From UBA721 sp002705165 (GTDB taxonomy: Bacteria > Planctomycetota > Planctomycetia > Pirellulales > Pirellulaceae): a stretch of DNA of 64,000 nucleotides. The translations under genes were made by a program, and so were the position numbers. Positions 28,805-39,114 of this stretch are shown here, in pieces. The notes below the pieces were generated by a model that was given only the letters and a program-made list of their open reading frames with translations, was not told the origin of the DNA and did not search any database. The stretch lies in contig JBJLEF010000001.1 in NCBI GenBank assembly GCA_045565995.1, positions 558,001 to 622,000 of the forward strand, read 5' to 3'. Numbering within the stretch: the stretch's first letter is position 1; each line of letters begins with the position of its first letter.

Positions 28805-29728
28805 TTATTTCACTTTCGTGTACATCTTCACGAAGGCATAGAGCCGTTTGGCGTTTGTACTCGAGTAGAAAACGTGCCCACCATGTTTACCTTCGGCAAC
28901 CCGGTGAAATGTAATCGTGAGCCCAGCCTCTTGATATGCCTCGTCGATCGCTTCAGACTGATCGATCAACACCGTCTTGTCTTTCTCACCATGAAATACC
29001 AGGAATGGTGGATCGTCATTCGTCACGTGATACTTTGCCGATGCCTGTCTGGCAACATTCACTAACTGATTAGCTCCGCCACCAAGCAGGTTATAAACTA
29101 CCGAGCCTTTTTTATTGGCACGGGAAGGCTGGGTTTCACTTCGCAAAACAAAATCCGTGGCACCATAGTAATCAACCACTCCCTGGACCCGGGAAGATTG
29201 CTCCCGGTTGCCACCAACCTCTCCTTCTAATTCTTCGACATCACCTGTCGTACCCATCAGGGCAGCTAAATGTCCGCCCGCACTCGCCCCGGCAACGACA
29301 ATGCGATCTGCGTTGTAGCCATACTTCTCGGAATTCGCGCGCAGCCAACGTACTGCTCCTTTACAGTCATGGAGCTGCGCTGGCCACCTGGCTACATCCA
29401 CCAACCGGTAATTGATACTGGCGACCGTAATCCCATAATTAGATAACCAGGAAATAAAAACTTTAGATTTATTGTTCTGATACCAACCACCACCGTGAAT
29501 CCAAACGACCAGCGGAGACCCCATCGGTTGCTTAGGAAGATATAGATCGAGCAACAGTTGATGCTCTCCCACCATGGCATATTCAACATCTGCCACTTTG
29601 GTGCCGGTCAACTTCACTTTGGCGACACCATTATCTTTTTCCGGTTGTTGCTGTTGCGTGAATTCATCCACCTGTTGTTGAGCCAGGCAAGTACCACCCA
29701 TCCAAAAGAAAATAATCAATCCGCGCAC
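28805..29728 (-). CDS. Secreted alpha/beta hydrolase (BD-FAE/esterase-like)
   Basis: 307 residues from a GTG at 29728, chosen because GGAG lies 6-7 nt upstream; a TTG four codons earlier is the other option. Short signal peptide (GLIIFFWMGGTCLA), then a Gln-rich linker. Motifs: oxyanion HGGGW, nucleophile elbow GASAGG, Asp in FHGEKDKTV, His in GKHGGHVF. This is the esterase/lipase family that includes feruloyl esterases of gut Bacteroidota. It is likely periplasmic and acts on small acyl esters. Confidence 0.88.
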   Translation of the reverse strand: MRGLIIFFWMGGTCLAQQQVDEFTQQQQPEKDNGVAKVKLTGTKVADVEYAMVGEHQLLLDLYLPKQPMGSPLVVWIHGGGWYQNNKSKVFISWLSNYGITVASINYRLVDVARWPAQLHDCKGAVRWLRANSEKYGYNADRIVVAGASAGGHLAALMGTTGDVEELEGEVGGNREQSSRVQGVVDYYGATDFVLRSETQPSRANKKGSVVYNLLGGGANQLVNVARQASAKYHVTNDDPPFLVFHGEKDKTVLIDQSEAIDEAYQEAGLTITFHRVAEGKHGGHVFYSSTNAKRLYAFVKMYTKVK

Positions 29729-29930
29729 ATTAATCTCCAAAATCTGATCTTAAAAGGCAATTGTAGCATTTACCTGAACTTAGTTAACCGCCCAATATTG
29801 CTTTCGAACGACTGGGCAAATGCTAGCTCACGCAAAAATTAAATTGCTAGAGTGGTGCGGCGAATGATGAGAATCCATGAATCGTCGTGATTCGTGCATT
29901 AGAATGGGAATGACCTATAACCACGAAGCA

Positions 29931-29949
29931 TGATCACGCTTGGTGATCA
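29931..29949 (+). promoter_or_regulatory. Inverted repeat just before the ceramidase ribosome site
   Basis: Arms tgatcac and gtgatca (7 bp, 5-nt spacer), ending five bases before GGAGG and 19 before the ATG at 29968. It could be an operator or a hairpin limiting ribosome access. There is no T-run. Confidence 0.4.
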
Positions 29950-29967
29950 AATCCGGAGGAATCCCTT

Positions 29968-31365
29968 ATGTCCACTTCAAATCCCAGAAGAGAATTCTTA
30001 CAGCAATCTCTTGCCGCTGCCACTGTTTGGAGTTTACTTCCCGAGTCGCTACACGCAGAGAAACACCAGAATGTCTCTCTGAAATTATCAAGCTTCACCG
30101 TGGACATCACTCCACCGAAAGGACATTCATTGTGTGGTGGCTGGATCAAGCCCGTCATTGATGTAACCGACGCCCTGGAAGCGCATGGTATCGTTTTACA
30201 AGGTGCGGGAAAGCCCATCGTATTGCTGGCGATTGACTGGACGGCCTTATCTAATGGCGGCCATCTCCTTTGGCGTCAAAGGCTTGCCGCAGCGATCGGT
30301 ACAACTCCTGAACGTGTTGCTATTCATTGCGTCCATCAACACAATGCTCCGTTTGCATGTCTTGAAGCGCAAGCCATTGTAAAAGCTCAGGGCGATCTGC
30401 CACATATCGTGATGGAGGATTACTTTCATGATTGCAGTCACCAAATCGCTGAGGCGGCAAAGCAAAGTCTCCGCAGAGCCCAACCTGTTACACATATTGG
30501 AAAGGGAGAAGCCAAAGTCGATAAGGTTGCTTCCAACCGGCGAATCTATCGCGATGAAAACGGGGTGATCAAAGCAATGAGGGGGAGTAGTTGCAAAGAC
30601 CCAAAACTGCGGGCAATGACAGAGGGTACGATTGACCCCCTCCTCAAGACCATTTCATTCTACAACCAAGACAAGCGGATCACCGCAATCCATTACTACG
30701 CAACGCACCCTATGAGTTTCTATGGGGACGGTCTGGTTTCAAGCGACTTCGTCGGGATCGCTCGCAAACAACTCCAGGAAGAGCAACCAGACTGCCATCA
30801 CATTTATTTTACCGGGGCAGCGGGTAATATCTCTGCCGGAAAATATAACGACGGAAGCCAGCCGGTTCGAGCCGTTTTGGCGGAGCGAATCTACCAAGGA
30901 ATGCGGGCTTCTCTTCAGAACACAGAAGTAAGTCCGATAAAAACGGTGCGGTGGAGCAATGTGGAGATACTACCCGAGGTTCGCAGCACTTTTAACAAGG
31001 AAGAACTCAATAAAGTTATCTCCAACAAAGCGGGCAGTGTCGTCAGTCGAAATCGTCCTTCCTACATGTTAGCCTGGTTAAATCGAGTTGAACGCAAGCA
31101 ACCGATTATCCTCAGCTCGCTGGGAATTAATGATATCGCCACACTACATTTACCTGCCGAGTCGTTTATCGAATATCAGCTTAGAGCACAAACGATTGCA
31201 CCGAACACCTTTGTGGCAACAGCAGCTTATGGTGATGGCGGCCCATGGTATTTACCGGTGAAAGAGGAGTACCCGGCGAAGGGTTATGAAGTCAGTAAAG
31301 CGTTTTGTGAACCAAGTGTTGACGACGTAATGACCGCCGGGATTAAAAAGCTTTTGGAAAGCTGA
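29968..31365 (+). CDS. Neutral/alkaline ceramidase-like exported protein
   Basis: 465 residues with GGAGG 9 nt before the start. The N-terminus carries a twin-arginine-like signal (NPRREFLQQSLAAATVWSLL). The body has the neutral ceramidase N-terminal domain pattern: SSFTVDITPPKGHSLCGGW, the HCVHQHNAP segment with probable zinc-binding His, HYYATHPMSFYG, and TAAYGDGGPWYLP. Related planctomycete proteins are annotated as neutral/alkaline non-lysosomal ceramidases; the real substrate is uncertain. It heads an operon with two large cytochrome c proteins, 9 bases upstream of the first. Confidence 0.85.
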   Translation: MSTSNPRREFLQQSLAAATVWSLLPESLHAEKHQNVSLKLSSFTVDITPPKGHSLCGGWIKPVIDVTDALEAHGIVLQGAGKPIVLLAIDWTALSNGGHLLWRQRLAAAIGTTPERVAIHCVHQHNAPFACLEAQAIVKAQGDLPHIVMEDYFHDCSHQIAEAAKQSLRRAQPVTHIGKGEAKVDKVASNRRIYRDENGVIKAMRGSSCKDPKLRAMTEGTIDPLLKTISFYNQDKRITAIHYYATHPMSFYGDGLVSSDFVGIARKQLQEEQPDCHHIYFTGAAGNISAGKYNDGSQPVRAVLAERIYQGMRASLQNTEVSPIKTVRWSNVEILPEVRSTFNKEELNKVISNKAGSVVSRNRPSYMLAWLNRVERKQPIILSSLGINDIATLHLPAESFIEYQLRAQTIAPNTFVATAAYGDGGPWYLPVKEEYPAKGYEVSKAFCEPSVDDVMTAGIKKLLES

Positions 31366-31374
31366 GCCTAAACC

Positions 31375-34300
31375 ATGATAAATCTACGCGTTATATCTCT
31401 CAGTATCGTCATGGTCTTTCTGTCCGTAAGTAATCTCTTCGCTCAGGATGAACGAGTTGTTACAGAAGCAGATATGCCACGCATACCTCACACGAATCCC
31501 AAAGATGCTTTGAGTACTTTCAAAGTAGCCGACGGATTTGAACTGGAGTTAGTGGCAGCTGAACCGCTGGTCGCGGATCCTGTGGCTGCATGTTTCGACG
31601 AACATGGCCGGATGTTTGTTGCAGAAATGCACGGCTATCCATTCTCACAGGAGCCAACGCAACTTAATCCCGAAGGCGGCGGGCTGAAAAACGCCGGAAT
31701 CATCCGCATGCTGGAAGACATCGACAAAGACGGAAAGATGGATCGCAGTACCGTCTTTGCCGACAACCTTAGCTGGCCAACCTCCGTGCTACCTTACAAC
31801 GGAGGTATTTTTGTGATGGCCCCGAAGTTTCTGTACTACCTCAAAGATACCGATGGGGACAATCAAGCAGACGTCCGCGAGATCGTACTCGAAGGCTTCG
31901 GTAGAAATAACGTGCAATCCGTGGCCAATGGATTGATCTGGGGGCTCGATAATAAAATTTACTTTGCGGCCGGGCGGAACCCTAAAACGCTTGTTCACCG
32001 CGGCACCCCCCTGTTTCCCGTCAGCGGAGTTGATCTTCGATTTGATCCTCGTACGGAAAAATTCGAACTGGTCACTGGTGGCGTTCAATTTGGTCACGCA
32101 CGTGACATTTGGGGCACTCGGTTTGTTTGCAGTAATAGCAATCACATTCAACAAGTAATCCACCCTCAACATTACATCACCAGAAATCCCTATCTGGTCG
32201 CCTCCGGGATGATCAGAAGCATTGCCGCCGACGGTGCCAGTGCACGGGTGTTTCGTTTAAGTCCTCCTGAGCCGTGGAGAATTGTGAGACAGAAATGGCG
32301 TGCCCTCGACAAAGGTTACAGGTTAGTCATCAACGACGATGGTGGATGGGAGTTCATTCCGATTGACTCCTCGAAGGCGAGCGGGGGCTGTCCCGACCGA
32401 GTATCCAGTCGGATTCTTCACCTCGGCCACTGGCATTACAATTTACGCCGGTGATGCTTATCCGGAGCGCTATCTCGGTGATGCGTTTGTGGGTGACGTT
32501 GGGGGCAATCTGGTACATCGGAAGCATATTGACCCCACCGGAGTGGTGTACCGTAGTAAGCGAGCAGATGAGGGTGTCGAATTTATTCAATCAACGGACA
32601 ATTGGTTTCGTCCCGTCAATTTCCTAAATGCACCTGATGGCACTCTCTATGTTCTCGACATGTACCGTGAAACGGTGGAGCATCCCTATTCTATCCCTGC
32701 GGAGATCAAAAAATTCCTGCATCTGACAAGTGGTAAAGACCGTGGCCGTATCTATCGCGTTGTCCGAAAAGATATGATCGTGCGAAAACCCGTCGATCTA
32801 GGCGGCATGAATAGTACGGCTCTGGTGAAAGAACTCAGCTCTACCAATGGTTGGAATCGTAATACCGCTCAACGCCTGTTAGTCGAAAGGCAGGATGAGT
32901 CAGTACGTACGGTTTTGGATGAATTGGTATTAAGAGGCAATTCGTCACTCGGACGCCTCCACGGGCTCTACACACTCTCCGGGCTCAACTTACTAACACC
33001 AGAGCACTTGCATGCCGGATTTCACGATCCTGAGCCGAGAGTCAAAGCCCATGCAATAAAGCTAGCTGAACCGTATCTCCAGGAAGACGTCAAACTAGTG
33101 AATCGAATCCAAACATTGCTCACTGACGCTAGTGAACATATTCGAATTCAAATGGCATATTCTCTGGGTGAAGCAAAACCCGAATTCGCTATTCCAACTC
33201 TCGTGGAACTAGCCTTGGCCTCCAACGCCACTCCGGAAATCAAAACTGCAGTCCTCTCATCGGTAGGCGCTTCTTCCGATCAGTTTCTTCTTACCCTTTT
33301 GAACTCTGGTGTGGGTAAAAGCCAACTTCCCTCGATTGCATTACAAGCATCGATTCTTGTTGGGTCCAACAAAGAAGATAATTTAACCTTTCGTGTACTC
33401 TCCCAAACCGCTGACTTACCGGCAGGTTTACAACCATTGGTGCTTCGTGGACTCGGTGAAGGGTTAAGTCGACGTGGCACAACACTTCGTGCCATGATTA
33501 CTTCAAAAACCGCCCCCAACAGCTTAGCGAGCGATTTGGGGAAATCGTTCCATGCTGCTCAAACTCTTGCTTTAGACACAAACGCCGTATTAGCTCATCG
33601 TCTGGCGGCACTGCAACTACTGTCGTTCTCTCACTTGGCTTCAACGTCGCCCTCTCTGGAATCGTTACTAAACCCTCAAACACCCCAGGTCTTGCAATTA
33701 CAAGTTGTCGAAACAATCGGTTCTATCAACGCTCCACAACTCGCTGAGACTCTGCTGTCGCGTTGGAAAGGCTATAGCCCGTCTGTTCGCCGTGCGGCTA
33801 TCGATGTTCTCACGCAATCAACACGCAACACTCAATTGTTACTAACGGCTATTGAAACAGGAGTCATCCAACGCGTTGAAGTGGAACGAGATAAGAAACA
33901 ATTGCTCCTACAACACCCCAATAAAGAGATACAGACGAAGAGTCAAATGCTCTTCGGCAATGAAGCCAATACGGATCGGGCCAAAGTCGTCCAGCAATTT
34001 CAATCGGTGCTAAATCTGCAAGGCCGGGTTTCCGCCGGTAAAGAAGTTTTCACTAAGAAATGTTCGATCTGTCATCAGGCTGGAAATATCGGCGTTCAGG
34101 TTGCGCCAAACCTGGCAAGCGTAAAAAACAAATCTGAAGCTGACTTATTAATTGCAATTTTAGATCCCAATCGAGAAGCGCAACCAAACTTCAATGTCTA
34201 TACGGTCATCACCCAACAAGGGAAAGTCCTCACGGGGATCATTGCCTCCGAAACTGCAACCAGCATTACCTTGAGGCGGGCAGAGGGTAAACAAGACGTT

Positions 34301-34435
34301 GTACTTCGCAGTAACATCGATGAGTTGATATCAAACGGTGTTTCATTAATGCCGGTTGGCTTAGAGAAAGAACTGAATCCACAGGAGATTGCTGACGTGA
34401 TTTCTTTCATTAAGCAAAGTAAAGATATAAAGTAG
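31375..34435 (+). pseudogene. PVC-type membrane dehydrogenase/HEAT/cytochrome c protein, one frameshift
   Basis: Starts at 31375 with a signal peptide (VISLSIVMVFLSVSNLFA). The first frame gives the beta-propeller opening (FKVADGFELELVAAEPLVADPVAACF-type sequence; CFDEHGRMFVAEM) and stops at 32454. The second frame resumes at GFFTSATGITIYAGDAYPE, then HEAT-like helices, and ends with a heme motif KCSICH and MPVGLEKELNPQEIADVISF. Dropping one G from the five at 32393-32397 joins them as KASGAVPTEYPVGFFTSA, giving about 1019 residues, close to the paralogue downstream. The open length is 3n+1. A homopolymer sequencing error is the leading explanation. Confidence 0.8.
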
Positions 34436-34474
34436 CTTGAAGAAGCTTTGGTAACAACGAGCCGGAGACCTATT

Positions 34475-37471
34475 ATGTTACGACCATTCACATTGATTCT
34501 CACTATTGTTTTCGGCTCCTTCGTAGCGACAGTTCTTTGGTCTCAGAATCCTGAAGACCGTGCCGAGGACATTAGTAAACGGATTGACGAGTTGGCAAGT
34601 AAAATGCCCCGGATCCCGGCCTCCACGCCCGAGGACTCCCTGAAGAAACTTGTCATCCATCCGGACTTTGAAGTTCAAATCGTCGCAACCGAGCCACTCA
34701 TTCGGGATCCCGGCGCGATCGATATCGATGAAGACGGCAGAATGTATGTCTGTGAATTACCAGAATACAATGCCTATGCGGCGAAAGAAGACCCTGGCGA
34801 AAAGGGGGCTATCAAACAACTCGTCGACTTAGATGGAGACGGAAAATATGACAAAGCGACAACCTTCGTTACGGATATCCCTTACCCGACAGCAGTAATT
34901 TGCTGGGATGGTGGAGTATTCATTGGAGCTGCTCCCAATATTCATTACGCCAAAGATACCAATGGCGATGGTGTAGCCGATGAAAATAGAATCGTCTTCT
35001 CTGGTTTCGGCAGTGACCTCGCAGGGGAAGCTCACCTGAATTCCTTCCGCTGGGGACCCGACAATCGCATCCATCTCTCGACCAATCTTTCGGGCGGCGA
35101 AGTGAAGGGAACTGACGACGACCAGATGCCGGTTTCAGTACGTGGGCGAGGTATTATTTTTGACCCTCGAAATCAATCGACCTTTGAATTGACCAGTGGT
35201 GGCGGACAGCATGGTATGAGCATGGATAACTGGGGACGTAAGTTCGTATGTCAAAACAGTGTGCCTGCAGAGACACTCATGTATGACGATCGATATCTCG
35301 CTCGGAATTCAGTCATGCAGGCCGCGAATGCGGCCGTTTCGATCGCTCCTGAAGGTAAATTCACCCCTTTGTATCGTATCAGCGAAGGCGAACCCTGGCG
35401 TGAATTACGAACCATGTTGCGACGAACCAAGCAATTTCGCGGCTCGGATGAAGGGGGTAAGCCATTTGGATTCTTCACCGGAGCTACAGGGATTACCATT
35501 TATCGTGGTGATGCCTGGCCCACAGAAATGCGCGGTAACTTAATTGTTGGTGACGTTGCGAACAATCTAATTTATCGAGCCCATGTTCAATCAAAGGGAC
35601 TCGAATTAGTCGCAAAACGTGCCGATCAGGACAAGGAATTCCTGGCTTCTAAAGACCTTTGGTTCCGACCAGTCCAGTTTATGAATGCCCCTGACGGTTC
35701 GTTATATGTATTAGATATCTCCCGGGAACTCATTGAAGGAGCCGCTTTTCTACCACCCGAGTTTATGAGCCATTTAGACCCTATCAGTGGAAACGATCAG
35801 GGACGTATTTACCGGATTGCTCCACAGGGTTTTGTTTCAACAACTCCCAAACTTTCATCGCTCAGCACCCTCGAACTTGTCAAGTTACTGGATCACACAA
35901 ATGGTTGGCACCGCGATGTCGCAGGGAGACTTCTTTACACACGTCAGGATCAGGCAGCTGTCTCTCCCTTACGCCAGTTGGTTTCAAAAGGGCAGACGGC
36001 CGAAGGGAGATTTCTGGCTCTTTACAATCTTCAAAGCCTCAATGCTTTAGACGAAGCGAGTGTTCTGGCGGGACTTCATGACGAGCAACCTATTGTGCGT
36101 TGGCATACTTTGAAGTGTGCTGAATCGCTTTGCAATCAAGCTCCGGCTGTATTACACGCGATGAATATGATGGCCGACGACGAGGACATACGGGTGCGAT
36201 ATCAACTAGCATTCTCGATTGGAGCGTCGGTGGCCGGAACGAGAAATGACACTTTGGCAAAGCTGGCAATTCAGGACGTCGACAACTCATGGATGCGACT
36301 CGGTATTTTAAGTTCGTTAGGGCGAGGAGCCGACAAAGTTCTGGTCACCTTAGCGAACAATGAAGCCTTTGTTGCCAACGAGAACGGAATGACGTTACTA
36401 AAAGAATTATGCAGTCAGATCGGGTTAAGGAATCGTCCGCACGAAGTGTCTGCGGTCATTAATACCATCAATGAAAATGACAAGTTGTCCTCTCCACTTA
36501 TCGAAAGCTTGGTGAGTAAAGTACAGGGTGCTCCACGAGAACAACTTCTGGCCCTCACCAGCAATCAAGCCAACGAAGTTCTCATGAAATTGGTGGATTC
36601 AGCGATTGCCTCAGCAAGGGACACCTCGCTCGCCAACGCAGACCGGGTGCGTGCGATTGAAAATCTACAGTTGGCCAGCTACGAAGACACCTCCACGCTG
36701 CTCGACCAGTTACTTTCAGTCAATGAGGCATTCCAAATCAAAGCGGCGGCGATTAACACCCTCAGCGAGTACACAGATGCTGGAGTTGCGAGCATCTTAA
36801 TCAGACGCTGGCCTACCATGGGACCGACATTAAGAATGCGAGCGGCGGAAGCACTACTCTCCAGAAATAAATGGACCGAAGCCCTTCTCAATGCTGTCGA
36901 GAACGAACACGTAGGACGCGGCGAATTGGACCCGTCGCGGGTTGCCTTGCTAAAAGTTCACCCTGACAAAGCGATTGCAACACGAGTCAACAAACTCTTT
37001 GCCAGTTCGGCTAATCTGGCAAGACAAATGGTGATCAAAGACTATCAAGCCGCGCTCAACCTCAACGGGGATCAGGAAAGTGGTAAAGCATTGTTCAAAA
37101 AACACTGCTCCGCCTGCCATCGTCTGGAAAACGTAGGAAATCCAGTCGGTGCTGACCTGAACGGTATCCGTAATCGAGGCTTAGACGCTGTCCTGCTGAA
37201 TGTTCTCGACCCCAACCGGGAAGTAAAACCTAAATACTTAACTTACGTGATCGTGGATTTGAACGGGCGGACTATCACCGGCATGATTTCAGACGAGAGT
37301 GCCAATAGTATCACCGTTCGTAAGCCAGATGGTACGAGTACTACGATTCTCCGCTCTGAAATCGATCTACTGAAGAGCACTGGTCTGTCGTTTATGCCTG
37401 AAGGCCTTGAAAAACAGATCAACAAACAGCAAATGGCTGATCTGCTTTCCTATCTGAACTCGCTTCAATAA
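34475..37471 (+). CDS. PVC-type membrane dehydrogenase/HEAT/cytochrome c protein
   Basis: 998 residues from ATG 34475 (CGGAG about 8 nt upstream); a TTG at 34448 is less likely. Signal peptide (FTLILTIVFGSFVATVLWSQ), six-bladed propeller-like dehydrogenase domain (DFEVQIVATEPLIRDPGAID; PFGFFTGATGITIYRGDAWP), HEAT repeats at about 480-840, and a C-terminal cytochrome c domain with HCSACH at about 890 and MPEGLEKQINKQQMADLLSYL. Such proteins are thought to oxidise sugars in the periplasm and pass electrons to the heme. It lies 39 bases downstream of its frameshifted paralogue. Confidence 0.9.
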   Translation: MLRPFTLILTIVFGSFVATVLWSQNPEDRAEDISKRIDELASKMPRIPASTPEDSLKKLVIHPDFEVQIVATEPLIRDPGAIDIDEDGRMYVCELPEYNAYAAKEDPGEKGAIKQLVDLDGDGKYDKATTFVTDIPYPTAVICWDGGVFIGAAPNIHYAKDTNGDGVADENRIVFSGFGSDLAGEAHLNSFRWGPDNRIHLSTNLSGGEVKGTDDDQMPVSVRGRGIIFDPRNQSTFELTSGGGQHGMSMDNWGRKFVCQNSVPAETLMYDDRYLARNSVMQAANAAVSIAPEGKFTPLYRISEGEPWRELRTMLRRTKQFRGSDEGGKPFGFFTGATGITIYRGDAWPTEMRGNLIVGDVANNLIYRAHVQSKGLELVAKRADQDKEFLASKDLWFRPVQFMNAPDGSLYVLDISRELIEGAAFLPPEFMSHLDPISGNDQGRIYRIAPQGFVSTTPKLSSLSTLELVKLLDHTNGWHRDVAGRLLYTRQDQAAVSPLRQLVSKGQTAEGRFLALYNLQSLNALDEASVLAGLHDEQPIVRWHTLKCAESLCNQAPAVLHAMNMMADDEDIRVRYQLAFSIGASVAGTRNDTLAKLAIQDVDNSWMRLGILSSLGRGADKVLVTLANNEAFVANENGMTLLKELCSQIGLRNRPHEVSAVINTINENDKLSSPLIESLVSKVQGAPREQLLALTSNQANEVLMKLVDSAIASARDTSLANADRVRAIENLQLASYEDTSTLLDQLLSVNEAFQIKAAAINTLSEYTDAGVASILIRRWPTMGPTLRMRAAEALLSRNKWTEALLNAVENEHVGRGELDPSRVALLKVHPDKAIATRVNKLFASSANLARQMVIKDYQAALNLNGDQESGKALFKKHCSACHRLENVGNPVGADLNGIRNRGLDAVLLNVLDPNREVKPKYLTYVIVDLNGRTITGMISDESANSITVRKPDGTSTTILRSEIDLLKSTGLSFMPEGLEKQINKQQMADLLSYLNSLQ

Positions 37472-37522
37472 GCGCGTGGCTATACCACATCAGTCTAATT
37501 CGAAATAAAGATATCAGCTGAG

Positions 37523-38935
37523 TTACGCTACGGGAGCTAATTCATCGATTGAATCACCGAATGGAAGGATCGGCATAGGCCGTCCTCCGAAGTCAGGGAA
37601 GGAGTCTTCCCAGTTAATGCCAAGATGTTTATAGACACTCGCCCAGAGGTCATTCGGAGTCAGTGGCCGAGCGACAGGCTCTTCACCTCGGGAGTTCGTT
37701 GCTCCAATCACCTGGCCAGTTCGCATTCCACCACCCGATACAATAAAACTCATCGAATTAGGCCAGTGGTCGCGACCAGGTTGCATGACTTTAGATTTTG
37801 TACCTGGCCGCTCGGTGATCCGAGGTGTTCGTCCAAATTCCCCCGTCACAACCAACATAACTCGTTTGTCGAGCCCTCGTTCATAGAGATCTTCGATCAT
37901 GGCTGAAACGACCTGATCATAAATCGGGAATCGCACTTCCGAGTCACGGAACAAATGGCAATTCACTGCATGACTGTCCCAGTTATATACCCCCCAGTCC
38001 GGCATCGTGATTCCGGAAACATAGGGATTTTCCATGACGATCGAAACCCATGGTACTCCGGCTTCGACCAGCCGTCGGGCAAGAATGGCTCGCTGTCCCC
38101 ATTCATGGCGACCAAATCGGTCACGCAGGGCATCCGATTCATGCGACAAATCAAATGCCTTATGAGCTTCAGGCGATGTAATCATTGAAATGGCCCGTTG
38201 GTTAAACGTATCCATTGAGTCCATCACTCCGCTGGTTTCCACATCTTCGCGAAGCGTATCTAAGTCGCCTAAAAGTGATACTCGATTATTTAATCGCTCT
38301 TCAAACAACCCGGCATTCAAAGACAAATTTTGCACTTTGAAGTTCTCCGCGTTCGGATCGCCTGAAACATTAAAGGGGTGGGTTTCCCTGCCGAGATATG
38401 CTGAACCAAAGGCAAAGGTATCCACAGAATTTACCCGGCCATTGCCAAGGACAATATAATTGCAAAGTCCTTTTGAATTTTGATGGCTTTCAAGTTTCTT
38501 CGTCGCAATGGACCCCACACAGGGAGCATCATTAATCGTTCCCGTGGGAGTCGCCGGGATTCGCCCTGTTAAAAATCGTTTGTGACCACCGCCATGATCT
38601 GCAAAGTTATGGTGGACAGAGCGAATAATATTAAACTTGTCGGCGACCTTTGCCTGAAGCGGAAACAGCTCACAGATTTCCATGCCCGGAACCTTCGTAC
38701 CAATGGGCTTATAAATTCCACGGTAGTCTTCAGGTGCATCGGGTTTCAGGTCGTACATCTCCATATGTGGAGGGCCACCTGGAAGCCAAACGAAGATAAC
38801 GGCAGGGCTCTCTACACTAGCGCTTGAAGTGGAGTTCTCCTGGGCTTCCAGTAGCTGAGACAGACCCAAACCACCAAGCACACCACCGCCAGCCTGCAAA
38901 ACGCTTCGACGCCGAATTTTCTTATACTTTCTCAT
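37523..38935 (-). CDS. DUF1501 protein, Tat-exported
   Basis: 470 residues. The N-terminus has a twin-arginine signal (KIRRRSVLQAGGGVLGGLGL). The DUF1501 domain follows: FVWLPGGPPHMEMYDLKPDAP, IRSVHHNFADHGGGHKRFLTG, MLVVTGEFGRTPRI and AGRDHWPNS-type PGRDHWPNSMSF. The fold is sulfatase/alkaline-phosphatase-like. In planctomycetes DUF1501 genes usually accompany a DUF1549/1553 gene; here none is adjacent. It converges with the cytochrome operon. Function unknown. Confidence 0.92.
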   Translation of the reverse strand: MRKYKKIRRRSVLQAGGGVLGGLGLSQLLEAQENSTSSASVESPAVIFVWLPGGPPHMEMYDLKPDAPEDYRGIYKPIGTKVPGMEICELFPLQAKVADKFNIIRSVHHNFADHGGGHKRFLTGRIPATPTGTINDAPCVGSIATKKLESHQNSKGLCNYIVLGNGRVNSVDTFAFGSAYLGRETHPFNVSGDPNAENFKVQNLSLNAGLFEERLNNRVSLLGDLDTLREDVETSGVMDSMDTFNQRAISMITSPEAHKAFDLSHESDALRDRFGRHEWGQRAILARRLVEAGVPWVSIVMENPYVSGITMPDWGVYNWDSHAVNCHLFRDSEVRFPIYDQVVSAMIEDLYERGLDKRVMLVVTGEFGRTPRITERPGTKSKVMQPGRDHWPNSMSFIVSGGGMRTGQVIGATNSRGEEPVARPLTPNDLWASVYKHLGINWEDSFPDFGGRPMPILPFGDSIDELAPVA

Positions 38936-39114
38936 GCTTCAATTTTACCACGCGCAAGAAACTGCAACTATACAAATCTAATATCGACCATTGCTAAGCT
39001 CCAACTTTGCTCTCGTTTACCCCTCCAATGGGTTGTCATTTAAGTCCAGAGACCTGCGTTTGAAGAAATCCAACCAGCAGTAAAGCAAAGAAAAGTCATT
39101 TGCTTTGCAAGAAT

